Shown: positions 43,338-52,231 of the stretch, in pieces
Layout: the number at the start of each line of letters is the position of its first letter
How positions within the stretch are numbered: position 1 is the first letter of the stretch
Origin: Streptomyces filipinensis
Lineage (GTDB): Bacteria; Actinomycetota; Actinomycetes; Streptomycetales; Streptomycetaceae
Reading direction: 5' to 3'
Assembly (NCBI RefSeq): GCF_014649495.1
Contig: NZ_BMTD01000013.1
Span: 124,001 to 188,000, forward strand
Length of the DNA stretch: 64,000 bases
Notes under the pieces: generated by a model
Told to the model about the DNA's origin: nothing
What the model saw: only the letters and a program-made list of their open reading frames with translations
Database searches by the model: none
Translations under genes and position numbers: made by a program

Positions 43338-44023
43338 CGGACGGGTCCCCCCATTGTTCGCGTCGCGAGCTCGGCAAGCGCGGGAGCGGCCGCCTCGCGC
43401 AGTCGCCGGGCCGGGCTGCCCACCCAGACCTCACCGGGCGGAACGTCGCCGAGCACGGTGCTCCCCATACCGGTCAGCGACCAGGCGCCGACCGTCGTAC
43501 CCTCCCGGACCAGGGCCCCGGAGCCCACATAGGCGCCCCGCTCCAGCCGTACTCCCCCGCCCAGGCGAACGCCGGCCGCGATCGTGACGTAGTCCTCCAC
43601 CACGTCGTCGTGGGTGAGGACGGCCTGTGGCATCACGGCGACGTGTGCGCCGACCCGGACGGCGGCGCTCAGGACGCACTGGGCGAGCAGGACCGAGCCG
43701 GGCCCGACCCGCGAGGTCGCCGACATGGCCGCCGTCGGGTGGATCACCGTGGCGTAGCGGTCCGTGGGCAGGCCGAACCGGCGGACCAGACGGGCCCGGG
43801 CCGCGTAGTCCGCGGGATTGCCCACGCAGATCACGACCCGGGCGTCGGGCAGGTCGTGGACCAGGTCACCACCGCCGAGCACGGGCACGCCGTCCACCTC
43901 GGTACCGTGCAGCGCGGGGTTGTCGTCCAGGTGCCCGAGCAGCTCCAGGTCGGCCGCGGCCCGTACGGCCTGTGCGGTCTCCCGGGCGAAGCCGCCCGCG
44001 CCGACGATCAGCAGCCCGCTCAT
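43334..44023 (-). CDS. NeuD/PglD-family sugar O/N-acyltransferase
   Basis: A 229-aa protein. An N-terminal Rossmann-like nucleotide-sugar domain (LLIVGAGGFARETAQAVRAA, ~4-23) is followed by a left-handed beta-helix of hexapeptides (VGPGSVLLAQCVLSAAVRVG, then LGGGVRLERGAYVGSGALV) ending in VGSPARRLRE. This layout is that of PglD, NeuD and PerB, which acetylate an amino or hydroxyl group on a UDP or CMP sugar. It sits between the two DegT aminotransferases, coupled at both ends by 4-bp overlaps, so the acceptor is most likely the amine put on by one of them. Confidence 0.9.
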   Translation of the reverse strand: MSGLLIVGAGGFARETAQAVRAAADLELLGHLDDNPALHGTEVDGVPVLGGGDLVHDLPDARVVICVGNPADYAARARLVRRFGLPTDRYATVIHPTAAMSATSRVGPGSVLLAQCVLSAAVRVGAHVAVMPQAVLTHDDVVEDYVTIAAGVRLGGGVRLERGAYVGSGALVREGTTVGAWSLTGMGSTVLGDVPPGEVWVGSPARRLREAAAPALAELATRTMGGPVR

Positions 44024-45159
44024 CTTCGGACCTGTTCGCGCAGCGCCGCGACGACACGGTCCTGCTGGGCCTCGGTCATCGTGTGGAACAGCGGCAGGAT
44101 CAGCGAGTCGCGGGTGATCCGTTCGGTGGCCGGCAGCGGCGCCCGGGGGTGGCCGGCGTAGGCGGGTTCGAGGTGCGCGGCCATGATCCCGCGGCGGGCG
44201 GAGACGCCGGCCTCGGCGAGCGCGGCGAGCAGGTCGTCCCGGCCGGCGGGGAAGCCCTCGTCCAGCAGCACCCAGTAGGACTGGAAGTTGCTCTGCCCGT
44301 GCGCGGGGTCGCGTACGGGGGTGAGGCCGGGGATGTCGTGCAGCAACGCGTCGTAGCGGGCGGCCAGTTCGCGGCGGCGCGCGATCATCGCGTCGAGTCG
44401 GCCGAGCTGGACCAGGCCGACCGCGGCCTGGATGTCGGTCATCCGGTAGTTGAAGCCGACCTCCAGGTAGCTTTCCAGGAACGGCTTGTTGCTCGCGTGA
44501 CGGTCCGCCGCCGAGGCGTTCATGCCGTGCTCGCGCAGCCGGCGCAGGCGGGCCGCCCACGCGGCGTCGTCCGTGGTGATCATGCCGCCCTCGCCCGTGG
44601 TGACGAGCTTGCGGGGATGGAAGGACCAGGTGGCGAGCAACGCGCCGTGCCCCACCGGCTTGCCACCGACGGTCGAGCCGACGGCGCAGGCCGCGTCCTC
44701 GACCAGGGGCAGGTCCCAGTCGGCGCAGGCGGCGCGCAGGGCCGGTACGTCGGCCGGTACGCCGCCCTGGTGGACGGCCAGGACGGCCCGGGTGCGCGGG
44801 GTGCGGACCGCGTCCACGGTGGCGGCGGTCAGGTTGCCGGTGGCGAGGTCGACGTCGGCGAACACCGGCTCCGCGCCGACGTACCGGACGGCGTTGGCGG
44901 TGGCGATGAACGACAGTGAGGGCGCCACGACCTCGTCGCCGGGCCCGAGGCCGAGCGCGACGAGCGACAGGTGCAGGGCGGTGGTGCAGGAGCTGACGGC
45001 TATGCCGTGCTCGGCGCCCACCCGCTCCGCGAAGGCCCGCTCGAACGCGGCGACTCGGGGACCCTGGGCGACCCACCCGGACAGCACCGCCTCGGAGGCG
45101 GCCCGAGCCTCCTCCTCGCCGAGCCAGGGGATCATCACCGGGACGCGGTCGGTGCTCAC
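44020..45159 (-). CDS. DegT/DnrJ/EryC1/StrS sugar aminotransferase (first copy)
   Basis: A 379-aa PLP enzyme. Schiff-base Lys184 lies in SFHPRKLVTTGEGGM, the PglE/ArnB-type form used at C4 keto groups, unlike the GKNLG form of the second copy. GWVAQGPRVAAFERAFAE and SSCTTALHLSL are other signatures. The GTG 45159 start overlaps the upstream epimerase's stop by 4 bp. Together with PglD-like neighbour it would make a 4-acetamido-4,6-dideoxyhexose if a 4,6-dehydratase supplies the keto sugar (RmlB, or the 45156 SDR). Confidence 0.9.
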   Translation of the reverse strand: MSTDRVPVMIPWLGEEEARAASEAVLSGWVAQGPRVAAFERAFAERVGAEHGIAVSSCTTALHLSLVALGLGPGDEVVAPSLSFIATANAVRYVGAEPVFADVDLATGNLTAATVDAVRTPRTRAVLAVHQGGVPADVPALRAACADWDLPLVEDAACAVGSTVGGKPVGHGALLATWSFHPRKLVTTGEGGMITTDDAAWAARLRRLREHGMNASAADRHASNKPFLESYLEVGFNYRMTDIQAAVGLVQLGRLDAMIARRRELAARYDALLHDIPGLTPVRDPAHGQSNFQSYWVLLDEGFPAGRDDLLAALAEAGVSARRGIMAAHLEPAYAGHPRAPLPATERITRDSLILPLFHTMTEAQQDRVVAALREQVRR

Positions 45160-46148
45160 TTGGCCGCCTCCCGCTCCGCGCGCCACCACCGCACCAGGTC
45201 GCGCAGCCCCGTGCGCAGGTCTATGTCCGCCGTGAACCCGAGCCGTTCGGCGGCCCGCGAGGTGTCCGCGAGGCGGCGGGTCACCCCGTTCACCGCGCGG
45301 GCGGGCCCGTGCACCGGTTCCAGGCCGGAGGCCCCCATCGCCTCCAGCAGGCCCTCGGCGAGCTCCTTCAGCGAGGTCTCGGTGCCGCTGGCGATGTTGA
45401 ACACCTCGTCGGTGACGTCCGACTCGGCGGCCAGGACGTTGGCCCTGGCGATGTCGCGTACGTCGACGAAGTCCATGGTCTGCGTGCCGTCGCCGAGGAT
45501 GAGCGGCGGCTCGCCCGCCTCGACGCGCTCCATCCAGCGGATGAGCACCTCGGTGTAGAGGCCGTGGATGTCCATCCGCGGGCCGTAGACGTTGAAGTAG
45601 CGCAGCGCCACGTAGTCCAGGCCGTACATGGCGTGGAAGCTGCGCAGCATGCCCTCGTTGAAGGCCTTCGCGGCGCCGTAGAACGTGTCGTTGTTGTAGG
45701 GGTGGTGGCGCTCGGTCGTCGGGAAGTCCTCCGCCATGCCGTACACGGACGCCGAGGACGAGGCGATCACCTTGGCCACGCCCTCCTCGGCCGCCGCCTC
45801 CAGGACGTTGAAGGTGCCGTCGACCAGGACCTCGTTGGCGAGCCGCGGCTCCTCCGCGCACTGGGTGATACGGATCGCGGCGAGATGGAACACCAGGTCG
45901 GCGCCCTCGGTGGCCTTCCGTACCGTGCCGGCGTCGCGGACGTCACCCTCGACGATCTCCACGGCACCGCCGGACAGGGCCTGGGCGAGGTTGGCGCGCC
46001 GTCCGCGCACGAGGTTGTCGAGTACGACGATCTCGCGGGCGCCGCCCTCGGCCAGGAGGTCGACCAGGTGGGAGCCGATGGTGCCCGCTCCCCCGGTGAC
46101 CAGGATCTTCTTGCCTCGTACGCTGCTCAACTGCACTTCCCTCTCCAT
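45156..46148 (-). CDS. Extended SDR: NDP-sugar epimerase/dehydratase
   Basis: A 330-aa extended SDR. KILVTGGAGTIGSHLVDLLA (14-33) binds NAD, SSSASVYGMAE carries the catalytic Ser/Thr region, YGAAK is the Tyr-Lys pair, and DFVDVRDIARAN is the substrate-lid segment. Sequence is closest to UDP-GlcNAc/glucose 4-epimerases (WbpP/GalE2 type) rather than to RmlB. It sits between Gfo/Idh and DegT genes, suggesting a UDP-hexosamine substrate. Confidence 0.85.
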   Translation of the reverse strand: MEREVQLSSVRGKKILVTGGAGTIGSHLVDLLAEGGAREIVVLDNLVRGRRANLAQALSGGAVEIVEGDVRDAGTVRKATEGADLVFHLAAIRITQCAEEPRLANEVLVDGTFNVLEAAAEEGVAKVIASSSASVYGMAEDFPTTERHHPYNNDTFYGAAKAFNEGMLRSFHAMYGLDYVALRYFNVYGPRMDIHGLYTEVLIRWMERVEAGEPPLILGDGTQTMDFVDVRDIARANVLAAESDVTDEVFNIASGTETSLKELAEGLLEAMGASGLEPVHGPARAVNGVTRRLADTSRAAERLGFTADIDLRTGLRDLVRWWRAEREAAK

Positions 46149-46160
46149 GGATTACGGCTG

Positions 46161-47234
46161 TCAACGCCCGGCCCGCAGGCCGACGACCGCGCCCCGGAAC
46201 TCAAGGCTCCGGGAGGCCGCCTCAAGCACGTCCAGCACGCGCAGGCCCGCCCGGCCGTCGGTCAGCGGCGCCCGGCGTCCCCTGATCGCGTCGGCGAACT
46301 CGTCGACCATGCTGCGCAGCGCCTCCTTCTCGCCGATGGCGGGCGCGACCATGTCTCCGGAGCGGTACGAGACGAGCATGTCCCGGCGTTCGTCCGCGCC
46401 GATCTCCTGGGGGGAGGCCAGGTCCACGCCCCGGTCGTAGATCGCCACACGCTGCAGGGGGTTGAGGTCGTCCCAGACCAGGGTGCGTTTGGCGCCGCCC
46501 ACCATGGTGGTCCGCACCTTGGTCGGCGACAGCCAGTTGACGTGCACGTGGGCGATGGCGCCGGTGTTGAGCTGGAGCGTCAGATAGGCCACGCAGGCCT
46601 GCCCCGCGCCGATCGGGTCGGCCCCGTGGGCCGCGACGGCGACCGGCTCGACGTGGTCGGGGAGGATGAAGTCCAGGATGGAGAGATCGTGCGGGGCCAG
46701 GTCCCACAGGACGTCGATGTCCTTCTGGACGAGTCCGAGGTTGATCCGGACCGAGTCGACGAAGTGGATCTCGCCGAGCTCGCCGGAGCGGACCAGTTCC
46801 CGGATGCGGCCCACGGCGGGCGTGTAGCAGTAGGTGTGATCGCACATCAGGGTGAGCCCACGCTCTTCCGCCTCGGTCACCAGGCGCATCCCGTCGGCGT
46901 ACGTCGCCGCGAGCGGCTTCTCCACCACGACGTGCTTGCCGGCGCGCAGGGCGGCCAGGGCGATGTCGAGGTGGGTGCCCGCGGGCGTGGCCACGGCCAC
47001 GGCGGCCACCGAAGGGTCGGCGAGGACGGCCGCGTAGTCCGCGGTGGCCTGCACCGTCGAGTAGCCGCCGAGGACCCGCTGGGCCCGCTCGACGTCGAGG
47101 TCGCACAGCCAGCGCAGCCGGAACCGCTCGCTGGCCTGGAAGTTGCGGACGAGGTTGGGGCCCCAGTAGCCGGCCCCGACGACCGCGACACCCCACGGCT
47201 CCTGCTCCACTGTGGTCCTCTCTTCTCGATCCAT
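46161..47234 (-). CDS. Gfo/Idh/MocA-family NDP-sugar oxidoreductase
   Basis: A 357-aa oxidoreductase. The Rossmann motif is VAVVGAGYWGPNLVRNFQ (~15-32); HVVVEKPLA is the family EKP motif with the catalytic Lys; WDLAPHDLSILDFIL carries the conserved HD. In sugar loci these enzymes oxidise C3 of UDP-GlcNAcA (WbpB/WlbA) so that a DegT enzyme can aminate it. ATG 47234 shares its A with the stop of the sugar transferase (TGATG); GTG 47210 with a GAGAGG site is an alternative start. 12 bp separate it from the SDR gene. Confidence 0.88.
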   Translation of the reverse strand: MDREERTTVEQEPWGVAVVGAGYWGPNLVRNFQASERFRLRWLCDLDVERAQRVLGGYSTVQATADYAAVLADPSVAAVAVATPAGTHLDIALAALRAGKHVVVEKPLAATYADGMRLVTEAEERGLTLMCDHTYCYTPAVGRIRELVRSGELGEIHFVDSVRINLGLVQKDIDVLWDLAPHDLSILDFILPDHVEPVAVAAHGADPIGAGQACVAYLTLQLNTGAIAHVHVNWLSPTKVRTTMVGGAKRTLVWDDLNPLQRVAIYDRGVDLASPQEIGADERRDMLVSYRSGDMVAPAIGEKEALRSMVDEFADAIRGRRAPLTDGRAGLRVLDVLEAASRSLEFRGAVVGLRAGR

Positions 47235-48673
47235 CAGTACGCCCCTGTTCCTCGCACCACTGCGGACCCGGTGCGCACCAAGATCGACAGGTCGAGGCCC
47301 ATCGACCAGTTGTCCACGTATCCGAGATCGAGCCGGACCGCTTCCTCCCAGGGCAGGTCGGATCGGCCGCTGACCTGCCACAGTCCGGTGAGGCCGGGCT
47401 TGACGAGCAACCGGCGCTTGATGTCCGGCGTGTACCCCTCCACCTCTTCGGGCAGCGGTGGGCGGGGACCGACCAGCGACATGTGGCCCTTGACCACGTT
47501 GATGAGCTGTGGCAGTTCGTCGAGCGAGCTGCGGCGCAGAATCGATCCGACCCGGGTGATCCGTGGGTCTTCCCGTACCTTGAACAGCAGCCCGTCGCTG
47601 TTCTGGTTGAGGTGCTCCAGTTCCGCCCTGAGAGCCTCCGAATCCGGCCGCATCGTACGGAACTTGAGCATGGTGAAGTGGTCGCCGTACCGGCCCACCC
47701 GCTGCTGCCGGAACAACGCCGGCCCGGAGCTGTCCAGCCGGACGATCAGGGCGACCAGCAGCATGGGTAATGCGAGGACCGCCAGGAGGGCCGCCGCGAG
47801 TGTCCGGTCCAGCAGTTCCTTGGGCAGCCGGGAGGTCCGGGATAGGTTCGGTGCCTGTATCCGCATCAGCGGCACCCCGTTGGTGGGCCGTACCGCGAGC
47901 CGGGCGGCGGACACATCGCTCAGCACGGGGGCCAGCAGGAACTCGACGCCCTGCACGGCGGCCGTCCAGGACATCCGGCGCAGCGCGGTGGCATCGGATG
48001 CGGCTACCGGCAGTGCCACCACGGTGCTGATGCCGAGGGCCCGGACCACGTCGTTCATGTCGCCGAGACCGCCGAGGAAGGGGATGCCCAACTTGCGTGT
48101 CTCCCCGGCGTTTTCGGGATCGCTCAGACACACTCCGGCGACCTGGAGTTCCTGTACTCCGCCGCGCCGCAGCACCGCGACCAGCTCCACGACGCCGCGC
48201 GCCGGACCGACCAGGAGCGTGGCACTGCGGTCCCGGCCCCGCGCCCATCGTCTGTGCAGGCGACGGCGCAGTGTGTAGCGGACCGGCAGGGCGATCGCGG
48301 TGACCGGCACCGCAGCCATGGTCATGTCATGAAGGAAGTCCGAATCGTGCATGAACAGCCAGTAGACGACCACGGCCAGCGCCGGCAGGGCGACTGCGCC
48401 GCGCAGCACCCGCCGGTACTCCTCGGCCCCCAGGCCCAGAGTGCTGCGGTCGTAGGTGCGATGGGCGAGCATGGCGACGATCCACATCGGGGGCAGCATC
48501 AGAGCCACCGCCCAGCGGCCGTAGGCCGCGTGGATCAGGAAGGCCGCGGCGGCGGCCGCTAATCCGTCCGCGACCAGCAGGACGATCCGGTATCTGTGCT
48601 CCCAGCGTCTTCGGCGACCTTGTGGACGTCTGTGTTCCACAACCACTTGCTCATGCGTGACCTCAATGGTCAT
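47234..48673 (-). CDS. Polyprenyl-phosphate sugar-1-phosphate transferase (initiating enzyme)
   Basis: A 479-aa WbaP/CpsE-type protein. Four predicted membrane helices at ~30-130, a cytosolic nucleotide-binding-like CoA-binding region (~150-270), a fifth helix (LDRTLAAALLAVLALPMLLV) and the catalytic Bac_transf domain with KFRTMRPDSE, SLDELPQLINV, SLVGPRPPLPEEVE and GLTGLWQVSGRSD. It starts assembly by moving a sugar-1-phosphate to undecaprenyl phosphate. ATG 48673 follows a purine-rich GGGGGGAGG. First gene of the leftward operon. Confidence 0.93.
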   Translation of the reverse strand: MTIEVTHEQVVVEHRRPQGRRRRWEHRYRIVLLVADGLAAAAAAFLIHAAYGRWAVALMLPPMWIVAMLAHRTYDRSTLGLGAEEYRRVLRGAVALPALAVVVYWLFMHDSDFLHDMTMAAVPVTAIALPVRYTLRRRLHRRWARGRDRSATLLVGPARGVVELVAVLRRGGVQELQVAGVCLSDPENAGETRKLGIPFLGGLGDMNDVVRALGISTVVALPVAASDATALRRMSWTAAVQGVEFLLAPVLSDVSAARLAVRPTNGVPLMRIQAPNLSRTSRLPKELLDRTLAAALLAVLALPMLLVALIVRLDSSGPALFRQQRVGRYGDHFTMLKFRTMRPDSEALRAELEHLNQNSDGLLFKVREDPRITRVGSILRRSSLDELPQLINVVKGHMSLVGPRPPLPEEVEGYTPDIKRRLLVKPGLTGLWQVSGRSDLPWEEAVRLDLGYVDNWSMGLDLSILVRTGSAVVRGTGAY

Positions 48674-48950
48674 GCCTCCCCCCACATGCACGGCTACCCT
48701 GACCGAAGTGCCCTCGACACAGCGGCACTGGAAAGCGAGAGGGCTTCGGCGGTTCCCCAACCGCCTTCGTGCCCCCAGCATGCTGGTACTGACAGTGCAA
48801 AAACCGTTCATCACGCCGGACCGTGACATGCGGTCACGTTCCCCACCCAAACCGGTCCGGCGATCCTCAATCTAGACCACCAGCCGCAGTCGCGGGAACA
48901 GTTGGACGAAACACACATCGCCTGTGCGATATTGGCTGCATACTGCCCCC
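48674..48950. promoter_or_regulatory. Divergent promoter region with an inverted repeat
   Basis: This 277-bp gap separates the leftward sugar transferase operon from the rightward GT2 gene. It holds CGTGAC-N5-GTCACG (48822-48838), a plausible operator. CATACT (48939-48944) lies 7 bp before GTG 48951 and could be the -10 of a leaderless GT2 message, though the -35 is poor. No gene is seen in it. Confidence 0.4.
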
Positions 48951-49835
48951 GTGACGAGCATCGTGATCCCGGCTCACAACGAGGCACGGGTCATCGGCCG
49001 GCTCCTCGACGCGCTGCTGGCCGATCCCTCCGAGACCGAGACCGACATCGTGGTCGTGTGCAACGGCTGCACGGACGACACCGCGCGGATCGCGGCCGCA
49101 CGCGGCCCCCGCGTCCGGGTCGTCGAGATTCCCGTCCCCTCCAAGCATGTCGCCCTGCGGACCGGCGACGATCACGCGCGCGGCTTCCCCCGCCTGTATG
49201 TGGACGCCGATGTCGTGATCACAGGCGCTGACGTACGAGCGCTGACCGAGCCGCTGCGGGACGACGCCTCGGGTGTTCTCGCCACCGCCCCCGCACGGCA
49301 GATCCCGCTGACCGCCTGCGCGTGGCGGGTGCGTGCCTACTACCGGGTGTGGCAGCGGCTGCCCGCCGTGCGCGAGGGGCTGTTCGGCCGAGGCGTCATA
49401 GCGGTCTCCAGGGCCGGGCACGCCCGGATCGCCTCACTGCCGCCGCTGATGGCGGACGACCTGGCCGCGTCCCTGGCCTTCACCCCCCGGGAGCGGCTCG
49501 TGGTCGGCACGGCCAGGGTCGTGGTCCAACCGCCGCGCACCTGGCGGGACTTGATCAAGCGGCGGATCCGCGCCGCGGTGTCCACCGCCCAGGTGGAACA
49601 ACACCGACGAGCCGAACAACGGCCAGGAGCCGAACAGCAGCGAAGACCCGAGGAACCTTCGGCGCGCACGAGCAAGGCGGATCTGCTGGCCGTGCTGCGC
49701 GGAGAGCCGAGGCTGTTCACGGGTGTCGTGGTCTTCGTGGCGGCCGCGGCCGTCGCCCGGCGGGGAGCCCGAAAGGCCATCCGGGCACAGGACTTCGGCA
49801 CCTGGCTCCGGGACGAGAGCAGCAGGCAGACCTGA
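48951..49835 (+). CDS. Glycosyltransferase family 2
   Basis: A 294-aa GT2 enzyme. TSIVIPAHNEARVIGRLLDA (2-21), VVVCNGCTDDTARIAA, and PRLYVDADVVI (a DxD variant with DAD) mark the fold. After the catalytic domain, a ~60-residue Gln/Arg/Glu-rich linker (~225-250) leads to a C-terminal hydrophobic helix (LFTGVVVFVAAAAVARRGAR) that may anchor it. GTG 48951 has no Shine-Dalgarno. 26 bp before the MFS gene. Confidence 0.85.
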   Translation: MTSIVIPAHNEARVIGRLLDALLADPSETETDIVVVCNGCTDDTARIAAARGPRVRVVEIPVPSKHVALRTGDDHARGFPRLYVDADVVITGADVRALTEPLRDDASGVLATAPARQIPLTACAWRVRAYYRVWQRLPAVREGLFGRGVIAVSRAGHARIASLPPLMADDLAASLAFTPRERLVVGTARVVVQPPRTWRDLIKRRIRAAVSTAQVEQHRRAEQRPGAEQQRRPEEPSARTSKADLLAVLRGEPRLFTGVVVFVAAAAVARRGARKAIRAQDFGTWLRDESSRQT

Positions 49836-49861
49836 CCGCATCGCACCGGGAGTCCTTGACC

Positions 49862-51121
49862 ATGTATCTCACCGACCGCTCCACGCCGCAGGGGGCGGAC
49901 GCCGAGCAGGGCCGAGGACGCGGCCCGGGGCCCAAGGTCGCTCCGGTCGTGCTCGTGCTGGGCGCGGTCAGCCTGATCACCGACGTCTCCTCCGAGATGG
50001 TCACGGCCGTCCTGCCGCTCTACCTCGTCACCACGCTCGGGTTCAGCCCGCTGGGGTTCGGCACCCTCGACGGTGTCTACAACGGCGTCAGCGCCCTGGT
50101 CCAGCTCACCGGCGGTCACCTCGCCGACCGGTTACGCAACCACAAGCTGACGGCCGGGATCGGCTACGGGCTGTCCGCGCTGTGCAAGCCGCTGCTCCTG
50201 CTCGCCGGCAGCCTCGGCACGCTCGGATGCGTCCTCGCCCTGGAACGGACCGGCAAGGGCCTGCGCACCGCCCCGCGCGACGCGATGATCTCCCTGTCGA
50301 CACCGGCCGGGAAGCAGGGCCGGGCCTTCGGCGTGCACCGGGCGATGGACACCACCGGCGCGATGCTCGGCCCGCTCGCGGCCTTCCTCATCCTGCGTGC
50401 GGCGGCCGACGGCTACGACGCGGTGTTCGGCGTGAGCACGTGCGTCGCCGCGCTCGGCGTGCTCGTGCTGGTGCTGTTCGTACCGGGCAGGGGGCACGGT
50501 GCGCCGGGGGTGGTGGAGGGCGAGCAGCCCGTCCGCGTACGCGAGGCGCTGGCACTGCTGCGGCTGCCGCGGCTGCGGGCGCTCGCCTGCTGTGCCGCGC
50601 TGCTCGGCCTGACCACCGTCAGCGACGCCTTCGTCTACCTGCTCCTGCAGCGGCGGGCGGGGGTCGGCGAGGAGTGGTTCACGCTGCTGCCGCTGGGCAC
50701 CGCCGTGGTGTTCCTGCTGCTGGCCGTGCCCGTCGGCGCGCTGGCCGACCGGGTCGGGCGGCGCACCGTGTTCCTCGCCGGACACGCGGGCCTGCTCGCC
50801 GCCTACGCGCTCCTGCTGTGGGCCCCGGCCGCACCGGTCCTGCCTCCTCTCGTCCTCGCCCTGCACGGCACGTTCTACGCGTGCACCGACGGGGTGCTCC
50901 CGGCCGCGCTCTGCGGCATCGTGCCCGAGCGGCTGCGCGCGAGCGGTCTCGCCCTGGTCGGCACCAGCCAGGCGCTGGCTCGGTTCTGCTGCTCGCTGGC
51001 CTTCGGCGCCGCCTGGACGGTGTGGGGAGACGGCCCGGCACTGGCCGGCTCGGCGGCCGGCCTGTTGGGCTGCGCCGCCGTCGCGGGCCTGGTGCTGCGG
51101 CCGACGGGCAGGGCCCGATGA
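49862..51121 (+). CDS. MFS transporter
   Basis: A 419-aa 12-helix major-facilitator protein. After a ~25-residue hydrophilic start come SLITDVSSEMVTAVLPLYL (helix 1) and, between helices 2 and 3, GHLADRLRNHKLT, the MFS motif A analogue; GALADRVGRRTVFLAGHAG repeats it in the second half. LERTGKGLRTAPRDAMI is the conserved segment of a group often annotated as 'MFS drug resistance' near glycan genes. Substrate unknown. It overlaps the next ATG by 4 bp. Confidence 0.88.
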   Translation: MYLTDRSTPQGADAEQGRGRGPGPKVAPVVLVLGAVSLITDVSSEMVTAVLPLYLVTTLGFSPLGFGTLDGVYNGVSALVQLTGGHLADRLRNHKLTAGIGYGLSALCKPLLLLAGSLGTLGCVLALERTGKGLRTAPRDAMISLSTPAGKQGRAFGVHRAMDTTGAMLGPLAAFLILRAAADGYDAVFGVSTCVAALGVLVLVLFVPGRGHGAPGVVEGEQPVRVREALALLRLPRLRALACCAALLGLTTVSDAFVYLLLQRRAGVGEEWFTLLPLGTAVVFLLLAVPVGALADRVGRRTVFLAGHAGLLAAYALLLWAPAAPVLPPLVLALHGTFYACTDGVLPAALCGIVPERLRASGLALVGTSQALARFCCSLAFGAAWTVWGDGPALAGSAAGLLGCAAVAGLVLRPTGRAR

Positions 51122-52176
51122 CCACCACAACTCCACGAAACACAGGGATCCGGATGACCTCGATGCGCCGCCGCCTGCTCCTGCTCCTCGCGGCGGTCCT
51201 GCTCCTCGCGGGACTGGCCACCGGCGTGGTCCTGCACGCCGCGGCCCGCGCGGACCGGGCGAACCGACCGCAGACGGGCGGCCCCGCCGTCAGCGCGGGC
51301 AAGCTGACACTGGACCAGAAGAGCCGCCTGCTGTTCGTCAACGCGGCCCCCGGCCCGCACCGCACCGCGGTCGCCTCGGTACCGTCCCGCGACCCGAAAG
51401 CCGGGCGGACCGCCGCGGGCCTGACGTGCGCGCGCTTCTACGCGGCGGCCGGCACCGGCGTCTGTCTCCAGTCCAACCCCGGTGTCCTCAGGCAGAGCAA
51501 CCGCGCCCTGCTGCTGGACGCCGGCCTGCGCACCCGGCGCACGTTCCCGCTCGCGGGCACCCCCAGCCGGGCCCGGGTCTCGCCCAGCGGCCGCTTCGTC
51601 GCCTGGACCGTCTTCGTCTCCGGCGAGTCCTACTCGTCCGCCTTCTTCTCCACCCGGACCTCGATCCTCGACACCCGCACCATGCGGCTGACTCCCAGCC
51701 TGGAGACGTTCTCCGTCGTCAAGGACGGCAAGCCCTACCACGCCTCGGACATCAACTTCTGGGGCGTCACCTTCGCCTCCGACGACGACACCTTCTACGC
51801 CACCCTCAACACCGCCAAGCGCACCTACCTGGTCCGGGGTTCCCTCTCCCGCCGTACGGTCACCACCCTGGCCCAGAACGTGGAGTGTCCCTCGCTGTCC
51901 CCCGACGGGACCCGGGTCGCCTACAAGAAGCGGGTCCTGTCCGGTGCCGCCCTCTGGCACGAGTACGTCCTCGACCTGCGCACCCTGCACGAGACGGCGC
52001 TCGCGGAGCGCCACAGCGTGGACGACCAGGCCACCTGGCTGGACGACCGCACCGTCGCCTACGCGCTCCCCGCCGACGGCACGGTCGGCAGCAGCGACCT
52101 GTGGAGCGTGCCCGCGGACGGCACGGGCACCCCCCGCCTGCTGGTCCCGGGTGCTTCCTCCCCGGCACCGCTGTAG
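51118..52176 (+). CDS. Membrane-anchored TolB-like beta-propeller protein
   Basis: A 352-aa protein with an N-terminal membrane helix (RRRLLLLLAAVLLLAGLATGVVLHA, in two pieces ~17-40) and about six blades of WD40/TolB-like repeats: FPLAGTPSRARVSPSGRFVA, then DDTFYATLNTAKRTYLVRGS, then CPSLSPDGTRVAYKKRV. Two cysteines (ARF/GVCLQSN region) may pair outside. Coupled by ATGA overlap to the MFS gene; may bind or sense extracellular polymer. It converges with the YihY gene 55 bp away. Confidence 0.78.
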   Translation: MTTTTPRNTGIRMTSMRRRLLLLLAAVLLLAGLATGVVLHAAARADRANRPQTGGPAVSAGKLTLDQKSRLLFVNAAPGPHRTAVASVPSRDPKAGRTAAGLTCARFYAAAGTGVCLQSNPGVLRQSNRALLLDAGLRTRRTFPLAGTPSRARVSPSGRFVAWTVFVSGESYSSAFFSTRTSILDTRTMRLTPSLETFSVVKDGKPYHASDINFWGVTFASDDDTFYATLNTAKRTYLVRGSLSRRTVTTLAQNVECPSLSPDGTRVAYKKRVLSGAALWHEYVLDLRTLHETALAERHSVDDQATWLDDRTVAYALPADGTVGSSDLWSVPADGTGTPRLLVPGASSPAPL

Positions 52177-52231
52177 CCCGGGACCGTGGGAACGCCCGGG
52201 AGAAGGCGGCCGCTCTCGGCGCGCCTGCCGG

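Noticed and set aside
32952..52176. Teichoic-acid locus (from the WecG/TagA-type gene)
   Set aside because: No TagF-like polymerase, glycerol-phosphate cytidylyltransferase or ABC exporter of TagGH type is present; Wzx and Wzy-like proteins point to a Wzy-dependent polysaccharide.
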